Positions 37,506 through 46,258 of a DNA stretch of 64,000 nucleotides are shown piece after piece (positions within the stretch are counted from its first letter, which is position 1; every line of letters begins with the position of its first letter). The stretch is from Streptomyces ferrugineus. Its GTDB lineage: Bacteria > Actinomycetota > Actinomycetes > Streptomycetales > Streptomycetaceae. Below the pieces are notes generated by a model. That model made no database searches and was not told where the DNA came from. It saw only the letters and a program-made list of their open reading frames with translations. Location: contig NZ_CP063373.1 of assembly GCF_015160855.1 (NCBI RefSeq), positions 9,771,001 to 9,835,000 on the forward strand, read 5' to 3'. The translations under genes and the position numbers were made by a program.

Positions 37506-38519
37506 TTGGCAAAAAATGAGACAAGGGCGACACATCCCCATGCGGTGACCGAATTGTGTGAGGATGGAAGCCGCCTTTACGCGAGTGCCCTGCGCACAGG
37601 TCGCATTCTGCGGGCGGATGTGGAACCTGCTCCATGTCTGATGGAGTTCGCCCTCCTTCACCCTGATCCCGATGACGCCAACTGGCTGCGCCCCGTTCCG
37701 GCTTCCGTCGCCCTGGCCCAGCGACTCAACCCGATAGAGCGCGAGATCACGGCACAGCGGCGCACGTCGATCGCACTCGCCGAGCTCTTCGAGCCATTCA
37801 TGGCCCTCGGCGCCCAGGACGCCGCCCCCACCCACTCGATCACGGTGCTGGAGGGCCTCGACCGCATCAACGCGGCGCTCGACCTGGCGATCGCCCACTG
37901 CCAGACCGAGATGCTCACAGTCCAGCCGAGCGGCCACCGCCGCCCTGAGAACCGGCTCGTCGAGGCACTGGAACGGGACAGGCCGCTGATCGAGCGCGGA
38001 GTACGTATCCGGACCCTCTACCAACACACGGCCAGGTTCATTCCCGACCGGCTGGCCTATATGGACCACTTCACCGACGGCAAGGTGGAGTACCGCACCA
38101 TCGACGAGCTTGTCGAGCGCCTCATCGTCTGCGACGAGACCGTCGCCTTCATCCCCATCCGCGACGACCGTCAGGTGGCACTGGAGCTCCGTCACCCGGG
38201 TCTCGTCCGTTACCTGATCAAGGTCTTCGAGTTCATGTGGAGCCGTGCCGTCCCCCTGAGCGCCGGCGCCCCCTACGAAACCGCCCCTGACGGCATAACC
38301 GACATCCAGCACTCCATAGCCAAGCTCCTCGTCGACGGCCACGTCGACGAGGCCATAGCGCGCCGCCTGGGGATGAACGTACGTACCTGCCGGGCCCACA
38401 TAGCCAAACTCGCGACGGCCCTGGGCAGCGGCAGCCGTGCCCAGCTCGGCTACCTCATAGCTCAGTCGGGGATGCTGGAAAAAGATCACACGCCAACAGA
38501 GGGAGACAGCCGCCCATGA
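37506..38519 (+). CDS. LuxR-tailed regulator with PLD-like sensor domain, paralogue 1
   Basis: The protein has an N-terminal helical part with LCEDGSRLYASALRTGRI, a middle domain with EMLTVQPSGH, DRPLIERGVRIRTLYQHTAR, ELVERLIVCDETVAFIPIRDD and ALELRHPGLVRYLIKVFEFMW, which resembles the phospholipase D-like sensor of TrmB-type regulators without its catalytic residues, and a C-terminal LuxR-type helix-turn-helix (AKLLVDGHVDEAIARRLGMN, VRTCRAHIAKL). There is no receiver Asp. I place the start at TTG 37506 after GGTGGAG because this aligns with the start of the third paralogue; ATG 37479 is an alternative without ribosome site. It overlaps the next gene by four bases. Confidence 0.82.
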   Translation: MAKNETRATHPHAVTELCEDGSRLYASALRTGRILRADVEPAPCLMEFALLHPDPDDANWLRPVPASVALAQRLNPIEREITAQRRTSIALAELFEPFMALGAQDAAPTHSITVLEGLDRINAALDLAIAHCQTEMLTVQPSGHRRPENRLVEALERDRPLIERGVRIRTLYQHTARFIPDRLAYMDHFTDGKVEYRTIDELVERLIVCDETVAFIPIRDDRQVALELRHPGLVRYLIKVFEFMWSRAVPLSAGAPYETAPDGITDIQHSIAKLLVDGHVDEAIARRLGMNVRTCRAHIAKLATALGSGSRAQLGYLIAQSGMLEKDHTPTEGDSRP

Positions 38520-39487
38520 CCGAGGGGCACCCGCACGGACTGGAGGAACTGTGCGAGGCAGGTAAGAACCTGTACGCCCAGGCCCTGCGTGAAGGGCGCG
38601 TGCGTACAAAGGATGTCAACAGCGTGTCGTGCCTGGTCGACCTCAGGCTGCTGCAGCCCATGGTCGAGGACCTGGACTGGTTAGAGCCGGTCTCCCCCTC
38701 TGTCGCACTGCATCGGCTGCTGCGGGCGTCCGAGGAACGCATCGCAACAGAGCGGCGGCGCGAGGAGAAGCTAGCAGCCGCGTTCGAACCACTGATGAGG
38801 CACGCCTTCCCACAGACGACGGTGGACTCATCCGCGATCAGTGTCGTGAGCGGGCTCGACTCGATCAGGCTCAGCATCGCTCAAGCCACGGCTGGTGCGT
38901 CCCGGGAAGTCCTCACCATCCAGCCTTACTACGGCCAGACCATCTCATCCCGCATGGCGGAGTCCTTTGAACGCGACCAGGCCCTGCTGGATCGAGGTGG
39001 CCGCATCCGCACTCTCTACCAGCACACCCTGCGCCACTCGCCCGCCGTGATCGCCCGATACGAACATCTGACGGGCGACGCGGAGGTTCGCACTCTCGAC
39101 GAGGTCACCGACCGCCTTCTGGTGATCGACCGCACCGTCGCCTTCATACCCGCAAGCACGGACCGCACCCTCGCTCTCGAAGTCCGCCACCCCGCCCTGA
39201 TCTCCTTCTTTGTGACCACCTTCGAGCGGCTGTGGCAGCTTGCCACCCCGATGTATCCCGAAGCCGTCCAGCAACCTTCCCTGAACGGCATCACCCCCCG
39301 CCAACGCGCCATCGCAGCCCTCCTCGTCGAGGGTCACACCGATGCCGTCATAGCCGACCGTCTCGGCCTGAACGTCCGCACCGCCCGTGTCCACATCGCC
39401 AAACTCGCCGCCACCCTCGGCAGCGAAAGCCGCGCCCAACTCGGCTACCTCATCGGGCAGTCGGGGATCCTCGATCCGGAAAGCTGA
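38516..39487 (+). CDS. LuxR-tailed regulator with PLD-like sensor domain, paralogue 2
   Basis: The 323-residue protein has the same layout as its upstream neighbour: LEELCEAGKNLYAQALREGR, EVLTIQPYYGQT, DQALLDRGGRIRTLYQHTLR, EVTDRLLVIDRTVAFIPAST, ALEVRHPALISFFVTTFERLW, then the helix-turn-helix RAIAALLVEGHTDAVIADRL with NVRTARVHIAKLAATLGSES. ATG 38516 overlaps the stop of paralogue 1 (ATGA), so they are translated together and could form heteromers. It ends 38 bp inside the convergent third paralogue. Its GC content appears lower and its codon choice less biased than that of the surrounding core genes. Confidence 0.85.
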   Translation: MTEGHPHGLEELCEAGKNLYAQALREGRVRTKDVNSVSCLVDLRLLQPMVEDLDWLEPVSPSVALHRLLRASEERIATERRREEKLAAAFEPLMRHAFPQTTVDSSAISVVSGLDSIRLSIAQATAGASREVLTIQPYYGQTISSRMAESFERDQALLDRGGRIRTLYQHTLRHSPAVIARYEHLTGDAEVRTLDEVTDRLLVIDRTVAFIPASTDRTLALEVRHPALISFFVTTFERLWQLATPMYPEAVQQPSLNGITPRQRAIAALLVEGHTDAVIADRLGLNVRTARVHIAKLAATLGSESRAQLGYLIGQSGILDPES

Positions 39488-40499
39488 GTGGTGGCGACGA
39501 CGAAACATCCGCCGCCCCCGATGGCCTGTCCAGCCCCACCTGAGCGATGCGGACGCCCAGTTGCGTACGGCTCACTGCCCCCAGCGTCTCCGAGAGCCTG
39601 GCGATGTGGGCACGGCAAGTGCGGACGCTTATACCAAGCCGTTCCGCGATGACCGCGTCCTGGTGGCCCTCTGCCAGCAGCGCGGCGATGGACTGCTCGC
39701 GGTGGGAGATGCCCTCGATGCCGGTGTCAGGGAGGGGGGCCGTGAGCGGGATCGCCAGGCGCCAGAAGCGTTCGAAGACCGTCACCAAATAGTGGACCAG
39801 CCCCGGGTGGCGCAGTTCCAGCGCGATCGTGCGGTCCGCGTTCGCGGGAATAAAGGCGACCGTACGGTCGAAGACGATCAGCCGGTCGATCACCTCGTCC
39901 AGCGTGCGGGCCTCCACCGAATCGCCCATCAGCTCAAGGTAGTTGAGCAGGCCCTGGCCGTGCCGGGCCACATGTGTGTACAGGTCCCGCATCCGCACGC
40001 CCCGCCCGCGCAGCGCCATCGCCCGGTGCAGGCCCTCCGTCAGCTCGTGCTCGGGACGGATGCCGCCGGGCTGCACGGTCAGCACCTCCCTCGTGCACGC
40101 CTGGGTCGCCTCGTCCAGCGCGCCCTGGATGCGCGAGTCGCCGTCCAGCACCCGGATCGCGGTGCCCTCGGCGCCGGACGCCTGCGACAGCGGGGGACCG
40201 AGCCCGGCGTACCACTCGAACGCCGCCACCGCCGAGCCCATCCGCCCCTGGCTCGCGCTGACCTCGTCGTAGATCCCGCGCAGCAGCCGTGTCATGACCT
40301 CCTGCGGGGAGGTCGGCACCAGCCACTCCATGTCGTCGGGGTCGGGGTGCAGCAGGGCCAGCTCCAGCAGGCAGGGCACCGGCTCCGCGTCCCGGCGCGG
40401 CACCCGACCGCGGCGGACGGCCCGGGAATACACGCGATCCCCGGCCTCGCACAGCCGGTCGGCACCGTGTGGATGCTCCTTCGCCCCGTGCCCGGCCAT
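39450..40499 (-). CDS. LuxR-tailed regulator with PLD-like sensor domain, paralogue 3
   Basis: The 349-residue protein shares the architecture of the two genes it faces: ADRLCEAGDRVYSRAVRRGR, EVLTVQPGGIRPEHELTEGL, GRGVRMRDLYTHVARHGQG, EVIDRLIVFDRTVAFIPANA, ALELRHPGLVHYLVTVFERFW, and the helix-turn-helix QSIAALLAEGHQDAVIAERL with SVRTCRAHIARLSETLG. The ATG at 40499 has a GGGGGTGGA stretch upstream. The C-terminal 30 residues overlap the 3' end of paralogue 2 by 38 bp, so the two messages are complementary there. Inverted and not tandem, it probably arose by a separate duplication. Confidence 0.83.
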   Translation of the reverse strand: MAGHGAKEHPHGADRLCEAGDRVYSRAVRRGRVPRRDAEPVPCLLELALLHPDPDDMEWLVPTSPQEVMTRLLRGIYDEVSASQGRMGSAVAAFEWYAGLGPPLSQASGAEGTAIRVLDGDSRIQGALDEATQACTREVLTVQPGGIRPEHELTEGLHRAMALRGRGVRMRDLYTHVARHGQGLLNYLELMGDSVEARTLDEVIDRLIVFDRTVAFIPANADRTIALELRHPGLVHYLVTVFERFWRLAIPLTAPLPDTGIEGISHREQSIAALLAEGHQDAVIAERLGISVRTCRAHIARLSETLGAVSRTQLGVRIAQVGLDRPSGAADVSSSPPLSFPDRGSPTAR

Positions 40500-40882
40500 C
40501 GCCCGTCCACCCCCGGTCCTCGCCTCATCCGCCGGCTCGCTCACCTCCGGAGCGCGGTGTCGACACCCCTGCCGGAACACCCCGGCCGAGCGGGCCCCGG
40601 TCGACGGACCACCATGCTCGGCCGCGCCGGCCCGCGGCGCTCGCGCTTCCGCAGCGCAACTATGCGCGGACCTGCCGTGCTCCGCAACACGGCTCCCGCC
40701 GGAACGGCCGCCGTTAACCACCCTTACCTCCCGCTTTTTCCTGGCCTCCCTACGTCGAGTTGCAACAAGCTGGGGGGTGGGGCGCCACCCCCTCCCGGGC
40801 CACCGGAGGCCACCCTTCCGCGTGCACACCCCGGAAACCCCCCAGTGATCACCCCGTTACACACCCCACTTAACGTCAGCCC
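40500..40882. promoter_or_regulatory. Divergent gap of 383 bp before the ATP-grasp operon
   Basis: The gap separates paralogue 3 from the ATP-grasp gene and should hold both promoters. The last 45 bases before ATG 40883 (GTTACACACCCCACTTAACG) are AT-richer, and no ribosome site precedes that ATG, so a leaderless message is possible. I see GGAACACCCC-like and CTCCCGGGCCACCGGAGG short symmetries but no convincing operator. Confidence 0.4.
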
Positions 40883-42424
40883 ATGGCGGACATATTTGAC
40901 GCGTACGCGTTGGCCGACGCGTGGGACGAGATGTTTGAGCGGCCAGGTGAGGTCAGGACCGCCTATGAGCCGGTGCTGGCGGCGCTTCAGCCGATCGAGC
41001 CGAGCGAACTCCGGTTCCGGGCCGACCAGATGGCCCGGGCCTTCACCGACCGGGGCGTGACCTACGCCTTCGCGGGTGAGGAGCGGCCCTGGCCGCTGGA
41101 CCTGGTGCCCCGCATCCTCGACGCCCTCGAATGGGATCTCATACAACGCGGGGTCGGTCAGCGGGTCAGGGCGCTGGAGGCCTACCTCTCCGATGCCTAC
41201 GGACACGCCCGCGCCTTCGAGGACGGGGTCGTGCCCTGGCGGCTGCTGCTCAACTCCCCCCACTTCCACCGGGTGGCGCACGGGGTCGAACCACCGGGAG
41301 GCGTACGGATCCACGTGGCCGGGATCGACCTCGTACGGGACGAGGCCGGGGACTTCCGGGTGCTGGAGGACAACGTCCGGGTGCCCAGCGGGGTTTCGTA
41401 CGTCATCGAGAACCGGCGGGCCATGACCCGGATCTTCCCTTCTCTCTTCGCCGAGCAGCATGTGCTCCCCGTCGACGGATACGCGCAGCGGCTGCTCTCC
41501 GCCCTGCGCGCCGCCGCGCCCGCCGGGACCGCCGACCCGCGCGTCGTCGTGCTCACCCCGGGGCCCAGCAACGCGGCCTACTTCGAACACGCCCTGCTGG
41601 CCCGACTGATGGGCGTGCAGCTCGTCGAGGGGCACGACCTGGTGTGCCGCAACAACCGTGTCTGGATGCGGACCACCCGCGGCGAGGTCCCCGTCCACGT
41701 CGTATACCGACGCCTCGACGACGACTTCCTCGATCCCCTCCACTTCCGCCCCGACTCGGTGATCGGCTGCCCGGGGATCATGAGCGCCGCCATGGCCGGC
41801 AACGTCACACTCGCGAACGCCGTAGGGAACGGAATCGCGGACGACAAGCTCCTCTACACGTACGTGCCCGATCTCATCCGGTACTACCTCTCCGAGGAAC
41901 CGATTCTCCCCAACGTCGAGTCCTACCGGCCGGACGAGCCCGGGCAGTTGGAGGCCGTGCTCGATCAGATCGAGCAGCTCGTCATCAAGCCCGTCGACGG
42001 CGCCGGAGGGCAGGGCATCGTCATCGGGCCCAGGGCCGACCGCGAGACGATCGAACGCACTCGCAAAGCCGTCATCGCCGATCCCCGCGGCTTCATCGCC
42101 CAGCGGCCGGTCGCCCTGTCCACCTCCCCCACCCTCGCAGGCGAGCGCATGGCGCCGCGCCACATCGACCTCCGCCCCTTCGCCGTCAACGACGGCAACG
42201 ATGTCTGGGTGCTGCCCGGCGGCCTCACCCGGGTCGCCCTCCAGGAGGGCAACCTCATCGTCAACTCCAGCCAGGGCGGCGGCTCCAAGGACACCTGGGT
42301 GCTGGCCGAGGGACCGACGGAGCGACCGGCGGCTCCGGCCACGGCACCGCCCGAGGTCGCCCCGCGTCAGCTCGGACCCGACGGCACCCCCACCGTCGTA
42401 CAGGAAGGGGCGCAGCAGCAGTGA
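40883..42424 (+). CDS. Circularly permuted ATP-grasp protein (DUF404/DUF407 type)
   Basis: The 513-residue protein belongs to the circularly permuted ATP-grasp type 2 group (COG2308): MADIFDAYALADAWDEMFE at the start, GVEPPGGVRIHVAGIDLVRDE, FRVLEDNVRVPSGVSYVIENR with the metal/ATP-binding acidic residue and Asn, VIGCPGIMSAAMAGNVTLANAVGNG, and the nucleotide-binding EQLVIKPVDGAGGQGIVIGP. It is expected to activate a carboxylate and form an amide bond. With the alpha-E and transglutaminase genes it forms a very widespread three-gene operon, predicted by comparative genomics (Iyer and Aravind group) to act in peptide ligation or modification; no substrate is established to my knowledge. Confidence 0.93.
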   Translation: MADIFDAYALADAWDEMFERPGEVRTAYEPVLAALQPIEPSELRFRADQMARAFTDRGVTYAFAGEERPWPLDLVPRILDALEWDLIQRGVGQRVRALEAYLSDAYGHARAFEDGVVPWRLLLNSPHFHRVAHGVEPPGGVRIHVAGIDLVRDEAGDFRVLEDNVRVPSGVSYVIENRRAMTRIFPSLFAEQHVLPVDGYAQRLLSALRAAAPAGTADPRVVVLTPGPSNAAYFEHALLARLMGVQLVEGHDLVCRNNRVWMRTTRGEVPVHVVYRRLDDDFLDPLHFRPDSVIGCPGIMSAAMAGNVTLANAVGNGIADDKLLYTYVPDLIRYYLSEEPILPNVESYRPDEPGQLEAVLDQIEQLVIKPVDGAGGQGIVIGPRADRETIERTRKAVIADPRGFIAQRPVALSTSPTLAGERMAPRHIDLRPFAVNDGNDVWVLPGGLTRVALQEGNLIVNSSQGGGSKDTWVLAEGPTERPAAPATAPPEVAPRQLGPDGTPTVVQEGAQQQ

Positions 42425-43359
42425 ACGACGTGATCCTCTCCCGCATCGCCGAGGCCCTGACCTGGACCGGACGGTACGTCGAACGCGCCGACGCCACGGG
42501 GCGCATCCTCGACGCCTATCTCCACCGCATGCTGGAGGACCCCTGGCGCGACGAGGACGTGGCCTGCCGGTCGCTGTACGCGATCCTTGGGATCGACGCG
42601 GGCGACGAGCCGGTCGACATGCAGCAGGTGCTCGACCAGCTGGCCTTCGACGCCGGCTCGACCGGGTCGATCGAGGGCGCGCTGGGCGCCGCCCGGCTGA
42701 ACGCGCGCAGTGCTCGCGAGGCCGTCTCCTCCGAGATGTGGGAGTGCCTCAACTCGACGTGGCACGCGCTCGCCGATCAGCGCCTCGCGGCGCGCCGCAC
42801 GGGTCCGTATGCCTATCTGGAGCTGGTACGCCGCCGGGCGGCCCTCTTCTTCGGCCTCGCCGACTCCACCATGAGCCGGGACGACAGCTGGCGTTTCGTC
42901 GTCCTTGGCAGGAGTCTGGAGCGGGTGGACATGACCGTACGGCTGCTGTCGGTGCGGGTGCTGGACGCCGCGCACGCGCCCGACTGGCCGACCCTGCTGA
43001 GCGCGTCCGGCGCGGACGAGGCGTACGCGCGCGTGTACAGCGGTTTCGGCGACACCCCTCGGGTGGCCGAGTTCCTGCTCCTCGACCGGGACTTCCCGCG
43101 CTCGGCGCTGCACGCGCTGACCACGGCGGAGGAGTGCCTCACCGCGCTGGGCCGTCCCCGTCAGGATCCGGCGCGCCGCCCGATCGGCCGGCTGCGCACC
43201 CGCCTCGAATACCTGGACACCCAGGCCCTGGAGGATCAGCTCCCTGCCCTGCTGAGGGACTTGCAGCAGGCCTGCATGGCCTCGGCGGACGCGGTGGCCG
43301 ACCGGTTCTTCCCGTACCAGGGGCCCGTCGAGTGGGCCCAGGAAGGAGCGCGAGCATGA
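42421..43359 (+). CDS. Alpha-E domain protein (DUF403)
   Basis: The 312-residue, mainly helical protein is an alpha-E (COG2307) member: ILSRIAEALTWTGRYVERADATGRILDAYL at the N-terminus (positions 5-34) is the signature region, followed by Glu/Arg-rich helices such as SSEMWECLNSTWHAL, SMSRDDSWRFVVLGRSLERVDMTV-like helices and LRTRLEYLDTQALEDQLP. It has no known catalytic motif and is invariably linked with the ATP-grasp protein, so it is probably its partner subunit or a carrier of the substrate. GTG 42421 overlaps the upstream stop (GTGA) and its own stop overlaps the next start (ATGA). Confidence 0.92.
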   Translation: MNDVILSRIAEALTWTGRYVERADATGRILDAYLHRMLEDPWRDEDVACRSLYAILGIDAGDEPVDMQQVLDQLAFDAGSTGSIEGALGAARLNARSAREAVSSEMWECLNSTWHALADQRLAARRTGPYAYLELVRRRAALFFGLADSTMSRDDSWRFVVLGRSLERVDMTVRLLSVRVLDAAHAPDWPTLLSASGADEAYARVYSGFGDTPRVAEFLLLDRDFPRSALHALTTAEECLTALGRPRQDPARRPIGRLRTRLEYLDTQALEDQLPALLRDLQQACMASADAVADRFFPYQGPVEWAQEGARA

Positions 43360-44198
43360 CCCGCCGCCTCCGCATCAAGCACACGACGAGGGTCTCCTAC
43401 GCCCAGCCCGCCGCCTCGTCCCACAACGAGGTCCGCATGACCCCGCTCACGCTGCCCGGCCAGACCACCCTGGACGCCCGGATCGCCGTGAGCCCGTCGG
43501 CCACGACCTGGTCGTACTGGGACTACTGGGGCACCCAGGTCACCGGCTTCGACCTGATGGACCCGCACGGTCACCTCACGATCACTGCCTCCAGCCTGGT
43601 CGAGACGTCTCCGCCGGGGAACCTGCCGGAGCCGCCGAGCTGGACGGAGGTGTCCGAGCACATGGCGAACTCCCGTCTGTTGGAGTTCACAGGCGCCACA
43701 TCCCGTACGACGGTCCCGCCCGCGCTCGTCGACAAGGCGCGGGAGGCGGCGGCCGACCTCGACCCGCACGAGACGGCGGTCGCGGTGTCGGCGCTGGTCG
43801 CCGACCGGGTGTCGTACCTCCCCGGCGCGACAGGAGTGAACACCTCCGCCGCCGAGGCCTGGGACCAGGGAGCCGGTGTCTGCCAGGACATCGCCCACCT
43901 CACCCTCGCCCTGCTGCGCGGCCTGGGGCTGCCGGCCCGGTACGTCTCCGGCTATCTGCATCCCGAACGCGAGGCCGAACTGCACCGCCCGGTGGCCGGC
44001 CAGAGCCATGCCTGGGTCGAGTACTGGGCGGGCGACTGGTGCGGCTACGACCCCACGAACCGGACCCGGGCCGACGAGTCCCATGTGGTGGTCGGCCGCG
44101 GCCGCGACTACGACGACGTCACCCCGCACAAGGGCATCTACCGGGGTGTGCCCGGCGGTCCGCCGGAGGTGACGGTGGAGTTTACGCGGGTGGCGTGA
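43356..44198 (+). CDS. Transglutaminase-like protein of the ATP-grasp operon
   Basis: The 280-residue protein has an N-terminal beta domain (LRIKHTTRVSYAQPAASSHNEVRM in positions 5-28, typical Bact_transglu_N) and a papain-fold transglutaminase core with the catalytic Cys in GVCQDIAHLTLALLR, His in QSHAWVEYWAGDW and Asp in YDPTNRTRADESHV. All three catalytic residues are in place. Such enzymes can act as peptidases or amide transferases. It is the third gene of the operon and is coupled by the ATGA overlap at 43356, so the three products are made in step and probably act on one substrate. Confidence 0.93.
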   Translation: MTRRLRIKHTTRVSYAQPAASSHNEVRMTPLTLPGQTTLDARIAVSPSATTWSYWDYWGTQVTGFDLMDPHGHLTITASSLVETSPPGNLPEPPSWTEVSEHMANSRLLEFTGATSRTTVPPALVDKAREAAADLDPHETAVAVSALVADRVSYLPGATGVNTSAAEAWDQGAGVCQDIAHLTLALLRGLGLPARYVSGYLHPEREAELHRPVAGQSHAWVEYWAGDWCGYDPTNRTRADESHVVVGRGRDYDDVTPHKGIYRGVPGGPPEVTVEFTRVA

Positions 44199-44226
44199 AC
44201 GTGAACTCCCCGGCCGCCGACGGGGG

Positions 44227-45363
44227 CTACTTCAGTCCGAGCCTGCTGCAGTCCGCCTTGTACTCGCCCGTGCAGATGTCGGACACCTGGTAGATCCCGT
44301 CGGCGATGACGGTCTCCTTGATGTTCGACTTCGTCAGGGCGACCACCGGGACGAGGCGGGCCGGGATGTCCTTGTCGGTCGGGCTGTCGACCTGCTGCTG
44401 GGTGAGGGAGTCGAACTGGATGTCGTGACCCTGGACCTTGGCCACGGCCATCTCCGCGGCGCTCTCGGCCTCCGACGGGTACGACTTGTACACGCTCATG
44501 AACTGCTCGCCGGCCACGATCCGCTGAACGGCGTCCAGTTCGGCGTCCTGACCGGTGATCGGCGGCAGTTCGGTGACGCCCGCCGCCTCCAGGGCCTTGA
44601 TGATGCCGCCGGCCATGCCGTCGTTGGCGGAGTAGACGCCCTTGATGTTGTTGACGCCGATGGACTTGATCGCCTGGGCCATGTTGTCCTCGGCGTTCTC
44701 CGGCTTCCAGTCCTTGGTGTCATAGGACTTGGCGATGTCCACCGCGCCCTTGAGCTCGGAGAGGGCGCCCGCCTTGAACTGCTTGGCGTTCGGGTCGGTG
44801 GGCGAGCCGTTCATCATGATGATCTTGTCGGAGGAGTCGACCGGGCGCATGGCCTCCAGGAGCGTGCGGCCCTGGACCTCGCCGACGAGTTCGTTGTCGA
44901 AGGAGACGTACGCGTCGATCGGGCCCTCGGCCAGGCGGTCGTAGGCGATGACCGGGATCCCGGCCTCCTTGGCCTTCGCCACCCCGCCGGCGATGGCGTG
45001 CGCGTCGACGGCGTCCAGCAGGATGACGTCGACCTGGTCGTCGATCATCTGCTGGAGCTGGCTGGCCTGCTTGCTCGCGTCCGCGTCGGCGTTCTTGTAG
45101 ACGACCCGGCCCTGCTTGTCGGTGAGCTCCAGGACCTTGTTCCTGATGATGGGGAAGTCGAACTTGTCGTAGCGCGTGTTCGCCGTCTCCGGCAGCAGCA
45201 GCCCCACCGTGATGTCGTCGCCCTTGGTCGGGCTCGCCTCGGTGCTGTCCCCGGTGACGCCCAGGCCCCCGCACGCGGCCAGCGAGAGGGTCATCGTGGA
45301 CGCGGCGGCCACGGTGATGGCGGTACGGCGCAGGGGGCGCAAGGGACGCATAGAGGAGCTCAC
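44227..45363 (-). CDS. Sugar-binding lipoprotein of an ABC importer (xylose/ribose type), orphan
   Basis: The protein is a periplasmic-binding-protein family 1/4 lipoprotein. After RRTAITVAAASTMTLSLAAC the lipobox Cys is followed by a flexible linker and the binding core: ITVGLLLPETANTRYDKFDF, YKNADADASKQASQLQQMID, VDVILLDAVDAHAIAGG, IPVIAYDRLAEGP, KGVYSANDGMAGGIIKALE and PITGQDAELDAVQRIVAG. This is the XylF/ChvE group. GTG 45363 has GAAGG upstream; ATG 45351 is an alternative. No permease or ATPase genes adjoin it, so it must work with a distant transporter or with a receptor. Confidence 0.9.
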   Translation of the reverse strand: MSSSMRPLRPLRRTAITVAAASTMTLSLAACGGLGVTGDSTEASPTKGDDITVGLLLPETANTRYDKFDFPIIRNKVLELTDKQGRVVYKNADADASKQASQLQQMIDDQVDVILLDAVDAHAIAGGVAKAKEAGIPVIAYDRLAEGPIDAYVSFDNELVGEVQGRTLLEAMRPVDSSDKIIMMNGSPTDPNAKQFKAGALSELKGAVDIAKSYDTKDWKPENAEDNMAQAIKSIGVNNIKGVYSANDGMAGGIIKALEAAGVTELPPITGQDAELDAVQRIVAGEQFMSVYKSYPSEAESAAEMAVAKVQGHDIQFDSLTQQQVDSPTDKDIPARLVPVVALTKSNIKETVIADGIYQVSDICTGEYKADCSRLGLK

Positions 45364-45484
45364 TTCTGGTGCCTTCGGGACACGGGCGCGCCATTGCGCC
45401 CAGATGACTGAAAAGCCAACGCGCCGACGCCCCTCAGCGTCAAGCAAAACTACTTAACGAGTGCGCAACACCACGCTCCGCTTT

Positions 45485-45500
45485 GCATGTAAAGACATGC
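45485..45500. promoter_or_regulatory. Short palindrome in the sugar-binding-protein promoter region
   Basis: GCATGT-AAAG-ACATGC is a perfect 6-bp inverted repeat, 121 bp before the lipoprotein start and 152 bp before the divergent gene at 45653. The gap 45364-45652 is the least GC-rich non-coding stretch of this part and holds nothing else that I can name. It could be an operator for a sugar-responsive repressor. Confidence 0.4.
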
Positions 45501-45652
45501 CGGAACCTCTCCAAACACCCATTACACCCCGTCCACCAAATCCAGGAACAGCTTCACACCGCCGCCCCGCGCTCGACCAGGAGATCGAACGAACCCGGCC
45601 AGCCAGCCATCCGTCCGACCGCCGCGGGCACCCTGCTGCGAAGATCATCCGT

Positions 45653-46165
45653 ATGACCGTCACCGAATCCCCCGTCGAGGACACCGTGTCCGGCCCGCTG
45701 ACCGTCCGCCTGGACACCGAGCGCGGTGAAGTCGTCGTCGAAGGCGAGGCGGTGCCGCGGATCGTGCTGCGGCGCGCCGCCGGTACCGAGGCCGAGGAGC
45801 ACATCCCCGTCGGCACCCGGGACGGCGGGCGGCTCACGCTCACCGTCGACGGCGAGGAGGTGGGCGTACACCCGGCGAAGGGACGGCTGACCCGGCGGTC
45901 GTACGCCGTCGAGGTCCGCCGCGCCGGGCAGGTGTGGCGGCTGGTGCCCGACTCGATACCGAGCAGCCGCCTCCTGCGCGACGGGCGCCGCCTCGGGGAG
46001 TTCAGCTCCGAGGGCGACGGCGAGGTCGCCGTCGACTGGCGCCCGGGCGCCACGCCGGAGGCGATCGACGTGGCCCTCGGTTACGCCCTGGCGGCGGGGT
46101 TCGGCACGGGCGCGCAGCCGATGTGGATGCTGGTCGCGGACGCGATCGGTGACCTGCTCCCCTGA
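45653..46165 (+). CDS. Uncharacterised Streptomyces protein
   Basis: I do not recognise this 170-residue protein. It seems to be a soluble, beta-rich protein: VSGPLTVRLDTERGEVVVEG, RIVLRRAAGTEAEEH, GRLTLTVDGEEVGVHPAKG and SYAVEVRRAGQVWRLVPDS look like strands, with a C-terminal helical segment AIDVALGYALAAGFGTGAQPMWMLVADAIGDLL. There is no signal peptide or cysteine. The ATG at 45653 is the first that fits the third-position GC pattern; no clear ribosome site precedes it. The PA14/FN3 gene follows after 93 bp on the same strand. Confidence 0.65.
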   Translation: MTVTESPVEDTVSGPLTVRLDTERGEVVVEGEAVPRIVLRRAAGTEAEEHIPVGTRDGGRLTLTVDGEEVGVHPAKGRLTRRSYAVEVRRAGQVWRLVPDSIPSSRLLRDGRRLGEFSSEGDGEVAVDWRPGATPEAIDVALGYALAAGFGTGAQPMWMLVADAIGDLLP

Positions 46166-46258
46166 TATGCGCGGCGCCCGTACAACCAATCGGGGTGCCG
46201 GCCGGTCCTGTTCGGCGACGGTTGATCGCCACCGTCGCCGACCGGACCGAAGGACCGC

